Shown: positions 9,986 through 21,159 of the stretch, piece after piece
How the letters are laid out: the number at the start of each line of letters is the position of its first letter
How positions within the stretch are numbered: position 1 is the first letter of the stretch
Assembly (NCBI GenBank): GCA_021234155.1
Contig: JAJEKV010000002.1
Location: 10,344,725-10,408,724, forward strand
DNA: 64,000 nt
Source of the DNA: Isoetes taiwanensis
Taxonomy: Eukaryota > Streptophyta > Lycopodiopsida > Isoetales > Isoetaceae
Reading direction: 5' to 3'
Notes under the pieces: generated by a model
Seen by the model: the letters and a program-made list of their open reading frames with translations, nothing else
What the model was told of the DNA's origin: nothing
The model's database searches: none
Position numbers and translations under genes: made by a program

Positions 9986-11678
9986 ATGGCGCCTTCTAAC
10001 TTCGTCAGATGGTATGATGCTGCCAATCATATCCCTGATCTTCCTGCTGACCAAGCCTTCCATGTCTTCGACCATCTCTTTGATTTGCATGCAGCATTAA
10101 CCAGAACTCCCTTCTACACTGATATCATGTGCCAATATGACCAGCAGATCCTACCCTGGGAAGTTAGCTTGCCACCTAGGGGAGGGAAATGGGTATCCCT
10201 AGATTCGCTTACCCAAGCTGTAGGGGGAGGATCCAAGGGCAAGAGTAAGCTGTGGGATAGGACCAGAAATATGCCCGATTACATGACCTGCAAGCATAAT
10301 AGGCATAGATACCTCTCAGCCCAGACAGCCCTCGACTTATTTATGCAGTATAAATCAATCAACAAGACCAGAGAGCCCTCAATTCAGCCTTTAGACTTAG
10401 CACCTCTTGACACCCGAAGGGAGCAGATCAGCATCCATGAGATCGAGTCTTCAGAGTACGAGTACTATGGCCCGACCTCAGGAACGCCGATGCTGTAGAT
10501 TGAGCAAGACTACGAGCAAGAAGGGGAGGAGAATCCAAGTTGGAAGATGAGAGAAGCAAGGAGGATGGAGAGGCGAATAGCCCGGCAGGAAGGCATATTA
10601 AGGCGAGATTTCGAACCGCCAATCGGCATCACGACCCTGACTCCAGTGATTCATCGATGGCGAGGAGTACATCCTGGCCAACGATATCCTTAACCTTCCT
10701 TATTGCCAAGAAGAAGGCCTCAGGATCGATGAGCTCTTAAGCTTAATCGCAAAAGAGCAGGGCAGCGACTTCATCGACTACTCCTATCAGGAAATTCCAA
10801 GGGAGTTAGCAGAGCGGCACTCCTACGCCGGGGAGACAATGTCGGATATACAGGCCTATCAGCAGATAAGGCAGATGTATCAATAGCAGGAACCCATCAT
10901 CCCAGAGGAAGAGTTCCAGGAGATACAAAGCAGATTGTACAAGCCAGGAAGAGGCCCAAGCACCAAATACCGCCGGTGCGTTCCAGAGCATCTTGTGCTT
11001 CCAAAGAAACATCAACTTGGAGAACGCAACAATAATGTGGAGGGATCACGAAGACCTTGTCGCATTAGATGTCTTCGGCGAAGGAGCTCAGAGAAAAGGT
11101 ACGGGAACTGGGGGCACAGCGAAGGCTAAGGCACTCAGGTACTATCTCCCTGCCCTTAGTCAAGAGCAGATGATAGTCTTCCATAAGGAGTTCAGCCCAA
11201 GAGGGGAAGAGTCCGTAGCGCTCCTTATAGCACTCTCAGGCTTCGGGCAGCATGCCAAAATAGACTACGTAGTAAATCATGTTATCCTCTTTAAGAGATC
11301 CGTAGCTCATGGTCTCGACTTCGCCAGGGGACATCTTAGAGATGCGACATTATCAGTAGTGGCAGCCCAAGAGGGGAAGAGTCCGTAGCGCTCCTTATAG
11401 CACTCTCAGGCTTCGGGCAGCATGCCAAAATAGACTACGTAGTAAATCATGTTATCCTCTTTAAGAGATCCGTAGCTCATGGTCTCGACTTCGCCAGGGG
11501 ACATCTTAGAGATGCGACATTATCAGTAGTGGCAGCGACGGCACCCGAACTCCCCGCACCTCAGATGGCCAGAGCACTTGAAGGGGGATCGGCCGGAAAG
11601 ATCTTGCAAAACGTCAGCAAAGGCCTACGACTCAAGAACGTCAAGAACTTCTTCAAGTCCACGAGGGGGCATCGATGA
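9986..11678 (+). pseudogene. Unknown second accessory ORF of the chromovirus
   Basis: Starts at ATG 9,986 (MAPSNFVRWYDAANH) and reads to a stop at 10,496. Related coding sequence continues through further stops and shifts: an acidic block with DYEQEGEENPSWK, a helix-rich block with ILNLPYCQEEGLRIDELL near 10,670-10,750, and IMWRDHEDLVALDVFGEG near 11,030. The last part, FGQHAKIDYVVNHVILFKRS and a basic tail ending at 11,678, is interrupted by a 170-bp tandem duplication. I do not recognise the family. Position before gag and sense orientation suggest an accessory or extended gag-like protein. No zinc knuckle, protease or polymerase motif is visible in it. At roughly 560 codons it is too large to be a chance frame. 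Confidence 0.6.
11193..11532 (+). repeat. Perfect 170-bp tandem duplication in the unknown ORF
   Basis: 11,193-11,362 and 11,363-11,532 appear identical. The unit is not a multiple of three, so it shifts the frame and ends the ORF early. Perfect identity points to a very recent event or an assembly artefact. Confidence 0.93.
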
Positions 11679-11997
11679 TGGAAAATTTGCCTTGTTGTCA
11701 TTTAAATTGTATTGAATATTTTCTTTTAGATATTATCATGTATCCCATGAAATATATTTCTAAATATTAATGACTTATTATGATCTTGACTTGTAAGTGG
11801 AATTTTCACATGATTTCTTTTGTACCTAACAATAATTTAATTATAGGTATGATTGATGGTAACCTAAATAACAAGCATTGATGATCAATCCTTGCAGCCA
11901 GGAACACATGCTCAGGTTCCCAAGGCCAGGGCCGACATCACCAATGGGTACCTAGAAACCTATTTGGACGTGAACAAGAAGACAACAACGAGGAAAT
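11679..11997 (+). other. AT-rich spacer before gag, possible splice acceptor
   Basis: About 220 bp of AT-rich non-coding sequence ends with CAATCCTTGCAG/CCAGG near 11,898, a good acceptor sequence. It could allow a subgenomic spliced gag mRNA, but no donor was established. Confidence 0.35.
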
Positions 11998-13159
11998 GAC
12001 GGTGGAATCAATCAACGCAAGGCTCACCTAGATGAGGAACCAGATGCACCAACTGATTCACTGGGCCACCCCATTGATGAACGCCCAAGAATATGCACCT
12101 GCACCACTACCTCCTCCACCACTACCTCAGCAAGGCATTGAGGAGGGACCACAACCAAGGGCAAGACAACCAGGGACATGTCAGGGACATAAAGAGGAAA
12201 AGGAGAACCCGAAGGACCCCAACACCATCCAGCTCCAGTTCATCAGACACTTCTGACAGCCAAGACAGTTCTAGCTCAGACAGTGAGTCCGATAGATCAC
12301 AGGTAAGGGCCAGGGCAAAGAAGACAGATGACTATCAGAAGAAAGTTGACAAATATATGAGCAATGTATGGAAGACTAGAAAGTTGGGGCCGGTTCTCGT
12401 GGAAAGACAATTCGTATGGAGGCGTGCTTGACTTGATCAAATGGAAGAGTTTGGAAATTCTTATGGCATGAAGGACAAAGATATAGGGAAGGTTGCTACA
12501 GCCAACTTAATAGGAGCAGCTAGAATTTGGTGGAAAGGGTACGCGAAGTCCAATAAGCTGAAAAGGAATAGTTGCGCATTCAAGACCTTCAAAGAAGGCC
12601 TTTCGCAAACATTATGTGCCAAGATCACATACTAGCAGGCAGATCCAACAATTCTACAGATTGAACCAGGGTACCTTGTCGGTAGCAAAGTACACACGAG
12701 GAATTTCATGCGACTCGAACTCCATGTTCCCGGAGTTTCGAAAGGCAAGCGGTTGAAACCTACATTGAGGGATTGAACAAAGAACATCAAAAGGCTAGTT
12801 CGAGCAATCAACCCAAAGTCGATGGCGTAGCCGAGGATAAAGCCATAAGCTTGGAAGAAGCTCCGGCAACTCCGGTGAGAAACAAATGGCCTTCAAAGGG
12901 AAATCAACGTGGGGCAATATCAAGGGCGCATACCGAGTAAGCAATCAGCACCCACGCCATCGAGGAGGCCAGCAGCAAGAAAGAGCTCGTGGTAAGACCT
13001 TTGGGGACCGTAAGTCCATGCAGAATGCATCGGGGCAAAGGCGCTTCGCGCCTTTTTTGCGGTCTGCCCGAAAAGAGAAGAGACAAGAGTGTATCGAGAA
13101 GAAGCTATGTTTTAGGTGCTTCCAGCCCGTGACACCGAACACATGATTGTCCATTCGCC
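11998..13159 (+). pseudogene. gag: Chromovirus gag (capsid and nucleocapsid), broken
   Basis: Coding begins around ACGGTGGAATCAATCAACGC with an in-frame TAG at 12,029. A proline-rich and Ser/Asp-rich segment (12,100-12,300) follows, then the capsid-like part containing LIGAARIWWKGYAKSNKL and, in a shifted frame, YREFHATRT-type gag sequence near 12,690. Near 13,110 a nucleocapsid zinc knuckle survives in part (CFRCFQP), with its remaining His/Cys lost by mutation. Stops at 12,429 and 12,633 and several frameshifts disable it. The family is recognised from the ARxWW block and the CCHC remnant upstream of protease. Confidence 0.75.
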
Positions 13160-14310
13160 ATGCGAAAAGGCTTTGGCAGAGCTTGGGGATTGGGATTCAC
13201 CAAACGTAAGCGATCGAAGACGACAAACCCGGCCAGGACGGCGAACTTCATAGAGGGTGAGTGCCATATATGTGCAAACATTGAGTCAGATGATATTGAA
13301 AATCAGTCCACAGTCATTGCGGCTGAGGGGATGGGGATCATAGATAGCAGTCCATATCTAGTGTTGATAGATACAGGTAGCTCTCACAACTTTGCCTCTC
13401 CTAGGCTGGCTGCCCTAATGAAGAATAAAGTCTTGAAGTCTAAGCCAAGGCCAGTCAGCATGGAAAACGGTGCCATTCGGCACACTAAGGGGAGGAGGAT
13501 CACATTCGACATAGACCTTAGTGGAAGTAAGTGGCCGATGGGGGCAGAGGTCATGGAGATTGGAAGGTATGACCTTATAGTAGGAATGGAGTTCCTAAAG
13601 CCAGCGAAAGCCATGATCGACTGCGACCGTAATGAGATCGCCATGACAGACCAGACGGCACCAAATTCATAGTGAAAGGTAAGAAGGCAGCTTCCCCCAT
13701 GCAGTGTATTTCTTTGAAGCAGCTAAGGAAAAGTATAGAAAGAAATAAGGTGGATTATATCCTGAGGTTAGAAGCAATTGACCCAGCTAAAGAGAAGGGA
13801 AGTGACCTAGGTGGGAATCAGTTGCCCAAGCCAGTAGCAAGGCTCATTTCAGAATTCAAGGATGTATTCCCGGATGAAATCCGGTAGTTACCACCTTATA
13901 GGGGTGTGGAGTGTGAGATCACGCTAGCTCCAGATGCTAAGCCTACCAGCAAGGCGCCTTATAGGATGAGCACCCCGGAGTTGATTGAGCTCAAGAAACA
14001 GCTACAGGAATTGCTTGACCTTGGATTTATTAGGGCAAGTGTGTCTCCCTTTGGAGCACCCATACTCTTCATGAAGAAGAAGGACGGGAGTTTAAGAATG
14101 TGCATAGATTATCGCCAGCTCAACAAGCGGACGATAAAGAATAAGTATGCTTTGCCAAGGGCAGATGATTTGATGGACCAGCTCCAAGGAGCGAAAGTTT
14201 TCTCTAAGATTGACTTAAGGTCAGGCTACCATCAAATAAGGATTAAGGAGGAAGATATCCATAAGACCGCCTTTAGAACGCGGTATGGGCACTTTGAGTT
14301 TACAGTAATG
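13160..14310 (+). pseudogene. pol: Chromovirus pol, left part: aspartic protease and start of reverse transcriptase
   Basis: The protease shows VLIDTGSSHNF at about 13,360 (catalytic D-T-G) and IVGMEFL near 13,580. A stop at 13,670 and another at 13,885 interrupt the linker. RT then reads cleanly from about 13,906: [37 protein letters not shown] and [14 protein letters not shown], ending GHFEFTVM at 14,310. The next residues of the RT ([10 protein letters not shown]) are encoded at 26,665, on the other side of a 12.3-kb DNA transposon. RT holds the template-primer and polymerises cDNA in the virus-like particle. Confidence 0.95.
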
Positions 14311-14311
14311 C

Positions 14312-14327
14312 AAATTGGGATTATGTC
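14312..14327 (+). repeat. Left terminal inverted repeat of the DNA transposon
   Basis: AAATTGGGATTATGTC, starting two bases after the last intact RT codon. It pairs with 26,633-26,648 with one mismatch. Confidence 0.75.
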
Positions 14328-15435
14328 AACTCCAAAATCACGCCAACCTGCTATTGTCTTCTAGGGGGTTTTTGTTTTTTTTAATCTTTTTTTTTGGACT
14401 TCAAAAATAACATAAGGTTGCGATTCACGTGTGACTTTTCATATGCGAATTGAAATATGCAAAAATGAAGAGCAAGTTGCTAACATAGATGAGACCAAAA
14501 TTGCTTGCTCGATAGATGATAATATTAGGTTTGATAATAACAGATTGCATTATTTGCGAGGCAATTCCAGACTCGAAATTATCGATACATGGCACAAATA
14601 TCATACAAAAATATCATATATTCCAATAAAACATTAAGGGATCAATCCATGTTTTTCCACGTGTTTAACAAGGTGTGGTTCCATGTCACCGTTCTATCCA
14701 TTAAGGTATGAATCTAACACTTCACCCACCGGGCATCCCCATAGCCAAACTATGCATAATAGACACAAACTTCACCGTAAAATCATCCGTCGCAAAGTTT
14801 TTGGATCGTAAGATGGTGGATTCGGGGCTGCGTTTGATTGTAGAAGCATTTGAGAGCATCATCATCCACTATGATTATATCATCCTTATTCTCGATACCA
14901 AGTTCGGTCCATCATGTTACTCAAGTGTTTGATGAAGATAGGCTTGCTGTTGGATCCTTGGGATTAGTGAACTTCACACATTTGTTCTCGATCCCAAAAG
15001 GTCAACCAATGTCTACGCATTTCCCCCAGTGCCTCCAAAGTATCCTTGATGTTCCTTAGTTCCATGGATGACCAAATACCAACTCGAAATAACTTGAATG
15101 CCTCATCTAGCATCTCCTTCAAGTGCGGCCGCGGATAGATCCACTTGGTGTTTGATTCTACCGTGTCCGATGAAACCCATCTCTAGCCACTTTATTTTTT
15201 TGGAAAAGTCTTGCAAAGGACTTCGTTTAGGTCGAACACCACAACCTTCTTAGAAACGCAATGGAAGCTGAAACATCAAACATGTATCCGGTCAGCAAGA
15301 TACGATAACACAAACAATACAAACGCGCCAAGCGTGATTTGAGATAGTTAATCAAATCGCGCTCGGCGTGATTTAGTTTGACAACGAAAAATAATCAAAG
15401 CACGCCTGGCGCGATTTAATTCAAAGTAATACAAA
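14328..15435. other. Transposon left arm, no gene recognised
   Basis: AT-rich sequence with short open frames lacking family signals. The T-rich run at 14,370-14,395 and the AAATATCATA repeats near 14,600 are simple sequence. The dyad motif cluster starts at 15,324. Confidence 0.5.
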
Positions 15436-15454
15436 TTAAATCACGCGTGGCGCG
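15324..15454. repeat. Dyad motif cluster A (4 copies)
   Basis: Copies: CGCGCCAAGCGTG (15,324), CGCTCGGCGTG (about 15,360), CACGCCTGGCGCG (15,401) and CACGCGTGGCGCG (15,442), all followed by ATTT. Spacing is 30-45 bp. These are variants of a CACGCCWGGCGTG inverted motif that recurs through 15.3-23.3 kb. Confidence 0.85.
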
Positions 15455-15678
15455 ATTTCGTGGGCAAGGCCATACCTATCATCTTCAGTTTCGCTGCCGT
15501 CGTCGGCGTCATTCTCCCCATCGCCACCCTTAATCTTCGTCTTCTTCTGACTGTTAGAATTGTTATTTTCTATTAGTTCCGCTGCGTCCTTCACAACTGA
15601 CATTATTTTACTATTGATTTGGCAAACCTGTGAATCACTAGAGCCGCCTTGGTTGCCTTGATTTCGGTTTCCCGCCAA
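15436..15678 (-). pseudogene. C-terminal part of minus-strand transposon gene 1 (Asn/Gly/acidic)
   Basis: Encodes 80 residues rich in Asn, Gln, Ser, Asp and Glu, with a KKTKIKGGDGENDADDGSE segment. It lies downstream of 15,820-16,130 and 16,225-17,547 on the same strand and is probably the end of the same decayed gene, after intervening stops. No domain recognised. Confidence 0.4.
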
Positions 15679-15819
15679 TTATTTCATTGTTAACCCGTGA
15701 ATCTACTCTATTGTTGCTTGCATCACCCGCAATGTGGGCAAAGATATTCCCTAAGTTCGCCCATCCACGGTTACTTTGAGCAGCCCGGTTTAGCAGCTAT
15801 TTGTTCATTATTGCTTTCC

Positions 15820-16130
15820 TTATCGGTATTTGCGGATTACTAGGTCCCTCACCGAAGCAACGTCCACTTCGGAATTGGACAAGTCTACGAGACTTTTGAT
15901 TCTTGATGATTTCAGGTTGCCATAAGGGCCTTTAGGAGATTTGGCAAGCACATGCATGAGGAATGGTTCAAGAACTTTGGCACGCCCATCACTCACAAAG
16001 CAGTGACATCTTCTTGCACCCATAAGAGCCTCTCGCAATATAACCTCCAACATGAAGCTCCAAGCGGTTGTATCAATTGAAGCAAATGCCTCGGCGAGGT
16101 AAGCAGACCATAGACGGGAAATCCATTTTT
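15820..16130 (-). pseudogene. Middle part of minus-strand transposon gene 1
   Basis: Open on the minus strand from about 16,130 (SAYLAEAFASIDTTAWSF) through an ORF of 77 codons (MLEVILREALMGARRCH...). It follows the larger 347-codon ORF after a frameshifted acidic linker (SEEDEDRDP, 16,190-16,150). The continuity of hydrophobic and helical sequence suggests a single protein with the flanking parts. No family recognised. Confidence 0.4.
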
Positions 16131-16224
16131 ATTTAAGGGGCCCTTCTCCTTAGTTTGTAGCTCGTGCTTGATTTCCCCACTTAGGAGGGGGTCCCGATCC
16201 TCATCCTCTTCTGACTCATCCCCG

Positions 16225-17547
16225 TTACGACCGATCCTGATCCGTATGAAAGAATATAGTTCTTAAGTCTGGATCATCTAGAAGAAAACATTCCCATGCA
16301 CTGCTATTGTCACCCTTGGCCTTAGCAATATCATATTCCTCGTCTGACAGCATGGATATCATAATAAAGATCACATGTGCCATCTTCCGTTCTGTTCGCA
16401 GCTCATTATCCTTAACATCATATATTAGGCATCCCTCCCTAATAACTTTGAGGCACTCCAGATCATGAGCAGCGGATAGTGCATGCAGATGTGACTCACG
16501 GAAAGGACAAAAACGATGACAATAGTGAAGGACCTCTCGGTTGTCAATCCTATCTGGTGGTAAAGAAGCTGCTTTGTAGTCCTTCGGTTCATGCCCATAT
16601 CTCCTCTCCCACCCCCCGGCCGTCCCAACACAAAAGAGTGATATATTTTTAAGGCCAGAAGTTGATTCTGGCAAGAGACCTTTGTACCCAATGGAGACTG
16701 AATACTGGACAGCGTCGTCTTCTCCAGTAATCTTCTTCACAAGGGCCACTTTTCTTCTCAACTCGGCCAGTACCTTAGGGGGTAGAGTCTCCTTATGTTT
16801 TGTATTTTTAGCCTTCCAATTCTTTAGGAAGTCCTTTGACCAGAATACAAACTTCTTGATGTCATCATTACTGACCTTGTATTTGTCCAGCAATCCAATT
16901 TCAGATAATGCCACATCCCCCAATAGCCTTTGTAACTCAGCTCCTACAACTGACTTCATTGTACGTACATCCTTTACACGGCTGCAGCACTCAACGAAGG
17001 ACATCCTATCCTTGGTGAAAGCACCCTTCTTGTATAAGACTTCCTTCTTTAAGCACTGGTCTAAAACCCAAATGGTCTCAGCGTCGTCTAGCCCCTGAGT
17101 CTTTCTCATCTCTGTCACATTCAAGTCAAAGATGCTTACATCAACAGGAGGCACCCTACCCATAGTATCCGCGGCTTCCTTTGTGCATAAAAGCCCCGAA
17201 TTCATTCCACTTTTGCCATCTTGCATCCTTACAAAACACAATCTTATCTGAGTCATTTGGGCTGACACGCTAGATGAGCTTTTCGAGGAAAAAGATCTGC
17301 AATGTCATCACCACCTTTTTTTTCTTTGATTTTCTTGCAATTTTTCTTCTTCTCTGTATAATTGTTCCATGACGGTCCGGCTCCGGCCACTTGAAGCCTC
17401 GGACTTTGACCATGCAATGCGGTGGGTAATGGGCACCATATTCCACCCATCGTTGTTGGCGGGCGGGCGCGGCTTGCTCCACGTATGGACTGCCAAAAGT
17501 ACGCGAGGCATTGAATCGATGATCGAGACAAAAACGGGCGATTTCAA
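16225..17547 (-). pseudogene. Minus-strand transposon gene 1, main ORF (unknown)
   Basis: The first 79 codons run from 17,547 (possible starts at 17,547 or 17,511) to a TGA at 17,308. The same frame then continues through MSAQMTQIRLCF at 17,268 to 16,225 (347 codons). Together about 440 residues would be read across one stop. The N-terminal part ends in a basic/acidic coil (EQLYREEEKLQENQRKK). The larger part is helix-rich with scattered Cys and His (CHRFCPF near 16,510) and no motif I recognise. Its upstream region holds the densest dyad-motif cluster (17,569-17,833). A role as a transposon accessory or DNA-binding protein is inference from context. Confidence 0.5.
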
Positions 17548-17568
17548 TAGAAAAGATCAACCTCAAAG

Positions 17569-17833
17569 CACGCCTGGCGTGAAATGAATTAAATACCAAT
17601 GCAATTCACGCCAGGCGTGCTTTCGAATCGGTTGAATTCACGCCAGGCGTTATTTCAAATGAATTGAAATCACGCCAGGCGTGCTTTCAAATCAAATCAA
17701 TTCCACGCCCGGTGCTTTAACATTTCACCGGGCCCGAATCGGGTTTGATTTGATTGCCGCTGGCGTGATTTGGTTTCATTACAGAAATCACGCCTGGCGT
17801 GAATTGGTTTCATTTGAATGAACGCCTGGCGTG
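17569..17833. repeat. Dyad motif cluster B (7-8 copies)
   Basis: CACGCCTGGCGTG at 17,569 and 17,789. CACGCCAGGCGTG at 17,607 and 17,671, with CACGCCAGGCGTT at 17,639. AACGCCTGGCGTG at 17,821. Partial copies near 17,703 and 17,759. Copies are 30-40 bp apart with AT-rich spacers of the type AATT-motif-AATT. The cluster is directly upstream of the start of minus-strand gene 1. Confidence 0.95.
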
Positions 17834-18473
17834 AATATGAAAGTGCTAACATCCTAACACAGTTAGTTACCTTTTGTATAGAAATGTCTTCCCCATTTCA
17901 TTCAAAGTTGCACTAATCTCGACCAAATTTGCGGGTGAAGTATTGGCATCCAAGATCGACACCTCCTATACCCATAGTGATTGTAGAACGCGTTTTGGCT
18001 TTGTTTGTTACCTTTTTGCTGATGAGGGCCTTACGTGCCTCAACACGTCATGCTGCCGTCGATGGCGGCCAATTTAATGTGTTCCTTTAACATTACGTCC
18101 TCGGTTTAGGCCCCTTTCAGCCGGGCTTGTTCGAGATCATATCCCAAGGTAACACATCCGTGGCATAGGCATTTGACTGGATTACTAATCATGCTCAACA
18201 ATCTCCATGGCATGTGCTGGATCATATCTTCTGCTAACATAAATGGAGCTTGGTGAACGGATGAGGGACTTCACATGGATCGCAAAAGTTTCCTTAAGAC
18301 CCAATGGATAATGGTCAGGCGTACTTATTCAAATTGTTCATGGCCTCTAGTCGCGCCACCCCTGTCTGTTCATTCTCAAAAGCGGAAGCCTCCATGCCTT
18401 CGACAAACCGCAGGGTTGAACATCCTTCCCTAGATCTAGGACCCTCTTAGAAGCTTTCAAGTCGGCTAATTCC
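17834..18473. other. No gene recognised
   Basis: Mixed-composition sequence between two minus-strand genes. Short open frames on both strands show no family signal. It could be decayed coding sequence of minus-strand gene 2. Confidence 0.4.
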
Positions 18474-19551
18474 CTAGCTTTGCCGCAAATAGTGACTTGG
18501 TGTCGGTTTAGTGAACATGCCTCTACGCATAGCTGTAACCCCTTGGCAAATAGATATTGGCGTAACTGCTACATTGGTTGGCCAACCATACTTAAAACAT
18601 GTCTCACCGTTCACATCTGTCTTCATGAACGTATCCTTGTATGTAGTAGCTCTCACGCTGGAGTAAGTCCGGCGGATCTTTCTTACGCTTACATGTAATC
18701 TCCAAGAGCAATTTGCGCTGGTGTCATCTTCTTCCTCACAAGAGATTAGGATCCCTTGTTTGGTCATCTTATGCCTTCCTTTTTTCCTCGAGAAGAGAGT
18801 TAAGTCGAAGCTTGCCATTTGTCTTGGCAAGGTCAACGCGTTACCACTCGCACCCTCGCCCATTTCCTCTTAGGCGGGGTCGATGGTTGCTATAAGAATC
18901 GGCCCTTCATCATCTAAGGTGAGATCATATGGTAATTGCATCCGGGTCGCCTACCCTTGACTTCTTGGCGAGATTAGAACCCGAATTATTAGGGGTTTTC
19001 TTCCTCTTGGCCACCGCAAAAAGAAGATGAACATTTTTTAGTACTTTTCGTAACGGAGAGATCACGCTTGGCATGCATTAAAACCTAAATTAGTACAATT
19101 CACGCCATGCGTTTGGTAGCTCTATTCTTGACCATGCTATGCGATTTTGAAACTAAATTAGTTTGCATCCACATTTTAAGTCTGCATACCCTTTATGAAT
19201 CCATATTTCACACTATTTAACCTCATTGAACATTGCTATCTCCAACCTGCCTAACACCGCTATATTCTATATATAAAAAAGAGCAAAATTATGTTCTACA
19301 AAACGGACAATCAGAGCATTAACTGATGGTAATACTTAAAATTCATGCAAAGCATAATAACTCAAACTCATGCAAAGCATATTAAGGAAATATCTCAAAT
19401 TCATGCAAGCATAATACTCTCCACACAGTGTGTATTCTGTGGCAAATTAAATACCTTGAATAGAAACTTGAGAAGAGACGGGTTTTGAGATTCCTCTTCC
19501 ACCGCTTCCTCTGCCCCGTCCGCCTCGACCACCTCTGGTTTTAGAAGACAT
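18474..19551 (-). pseudogene. Minus-strand transposon gene 2 (RGG/NLS-rich N-terminus, unknown)
   Basis: Exon 1 (19,551-19,455) encodes MSSKTRGGRGGRGRGSGGRG and a further 12 residues, and ends at a good donor (CAAG/GTATTT). Near 19,010-18,940 an open block encodes KRKKTPNNSGSN and KKSR, a nuclear-localisation-like pattern. The expected acceptor there reads TTTTTGCGG instead of an AG. The frame then shifts, with DLTLDDEGPILIATIDPA, a stop near 18,866, and a 129-codon ORF (18,863-18,474) with CSWRLHVSVRK and ETCFKYGWP. A C-x-W-R-x-H layout can occur in transposase zinc-binding regions, but I do not claim a family. Broken by at least one stop and one lost splice site. Confidence 0.45.
19063..19113. 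repeat. Dyad motif cluster C (2 diverged copies)
   Basis: CACGCTTGGCATG at 19,063 and CACGCCATGCGTT at 19,101, each with two or three changes from the consensus. They lie within the presumed intron of minus-strand gene 2. Confidence 0.7.
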
Positions 19552-20406
19552 CTCCGAAGTCACCTAGTAATGAGTGGGAAGGTAAACCGGATACGCCTTC
19601 GAGCTGCTCGAAGAAATAGCTTTTTCTTTCATGCGAGAAATAGCGTTTTCTACCTGCACGAGAGAAATTTGAATTTCAAGAAAACACAAAATGCAGTTTC
19701 GAAATATTCTTGACACATACAAATAATAATGACGAAGACCCGTCCGCCGACTTCTTTCATTAAGTTTTTAAAAACCAATCTACCCAAAATGTATCCCGCC
19801 AAATTTATCCCGCCTAAACATAGTTAACCTAATCTTTCTTCTAATTCAATTTTTCCCGGCCTTGAGGAGTTTCTATAAGCTTTGTGATTTCAAATCGGCT
19901 TCTCAAGAATGGCTACGAATTACGGTACTCATCTCATTCCTATAGCTTGAACATTAATTTCCAATAGTAGGTAGTGTCGAATAGCAATTTTAGCAAGTAG
20001 CGAAGATGAATGTTTCATGTTAACTACAAATCGAAAAAGGAAAGTAGGATTATGCAAGATCGACTCCATCGATCCATCAGAAAAGCTGTCATGGAATTCC
20101 ACTTTCGGGGATAAGTATGTCCGAAAGTTACAGTGATTAATCTAACTGCGCTATGGATGAAGCTTTACCTCGCAGACACCCGGTGGGGATACGGTTGGAG
20201 AAAGTGTTGGAACATTTGTTGCATGGCCAAGAAACCGCTTAAAAAGGTATGTAACATGTTTACATTGTAGAAATATAGAAGTAGACAAAATTTGTTGTAT
20301 TCATTGGAAAAAGTTTACAATTGTATATAATCTGGATAAACCGGATAAACCGGACAAAATCCCGGACCCCTCTTGTTTCAAGCCCGGTCTCATCGAGTAG
20401 CCGGGC
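19552..20406. other. No gene recognised
   Basis: Upstream region of minus-strand gene 2 and flanking AT-rich sequence. Short direct repeats occur (AGCTTTTTCTTTCATGCGAG / AGCGTTTTCTAC near 19,620; CCGGATAAACCGG near 20,335). No convincing ORF or RNA gene. Confidence 0.4.
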
Positions 20407-21048
20407 CTATCGATACTCCCATTTCCATAGCCGGGCATAGTGAACGGACGTAAAACCCCAAAAAAAACACCGGGGCTCTAGCTCCACCTCCCCCCTTTGC
20501 TCCACCTCCACCTCCTGCTCCTCCTCCTGCTCCATTGGTTGAACCTCCAATGCATCGTTATAAACGCTGCGGTAGTGGTTCCATTGGTTGAGCCATCTCC
20601 ATTGCATCAGATTATCTTTTGTGGTAGTGGTTCGTGTTGGGGCATCCGGGCATAGAGGCTAACCACTAAACGCCCAGCTCCTCATTTTGAATCTCGAGTG
20701 ACGGATCACGCGATTCACTCTCGATCAATGCATGTCTTTGCATTCTCGAAGTGATTAGATAAGAGGGCCACCTCCATGCGATTGCAAGGGCCCCGAGCCC
20801 CGTCTATCATTGCCCCGCTCTGCTTTGCCATCATCATTACTTGATCCAAGTACTCGGGGGTTGCAAGGCCCGGTGCTCAGCCCGGACTGGTGCTCTACGG
20901 TGGGTTCAACCATTTGGATTGGAGCGAAACCGGAAATGGGCCGTGTGATTGCCGCCCAAATGTAATTCCAATGCATCTTCGTCACCAACCGGGTGATTAA
21001 TGTAACTTGGCATCTATCAATAGGAAGTGAGCGATATCGATTATTCAC
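20407..21048 (-). pseudogene. Minus-strand transposon gene 3 (unknown, acidic end)
   Basis: A 97-codon ORF starts at 21,048 (MNNRYRSLPIDRCQ), three bases from the dyad motif at 21,045-21,058. After a stop and frame changes, a second ORF (20,607-20,407) carries the acidic run EQEEEQEVEVEQRGEVELE. The two could be parts of one protein or separate frames. No domain recognised. Position directly after a dyad motif parallels genes 1, 4 and 5. Confidence 0.35.
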
Positions 21049-21109
21049 GCTTTGGCGTGTTATATTTATTTATTTATAAACTTAGAAACTAAGAGACACG
21101 CCCGGCGTG
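21045..21109. repeat. Dyad motif cluster D (2 copies)
   Basis: CACGCTTTGGCGTG at 21,045 and CACGCCCGGCGTG at 21,097, at the start of minus-strand gene 3. Confidence 0.85.
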
Positions 21110-21159
21110 TTTAGCGTAAAAGTTGAAAGTAGGGATAGGAAAAACTATACACTGCCTTC

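Noticed and set aside
12886-13154. Minus-strand ORFs opposite gag
   Set aside because: Shadows of the gag/nucleocapsid region, which is recognised on the + strand.
17569-17833. CRISPR-like repeat array
   Set aside because: Copies are short palindromes with uneven spacing in a plant nuclear context; no cas genes or uniform spacers.
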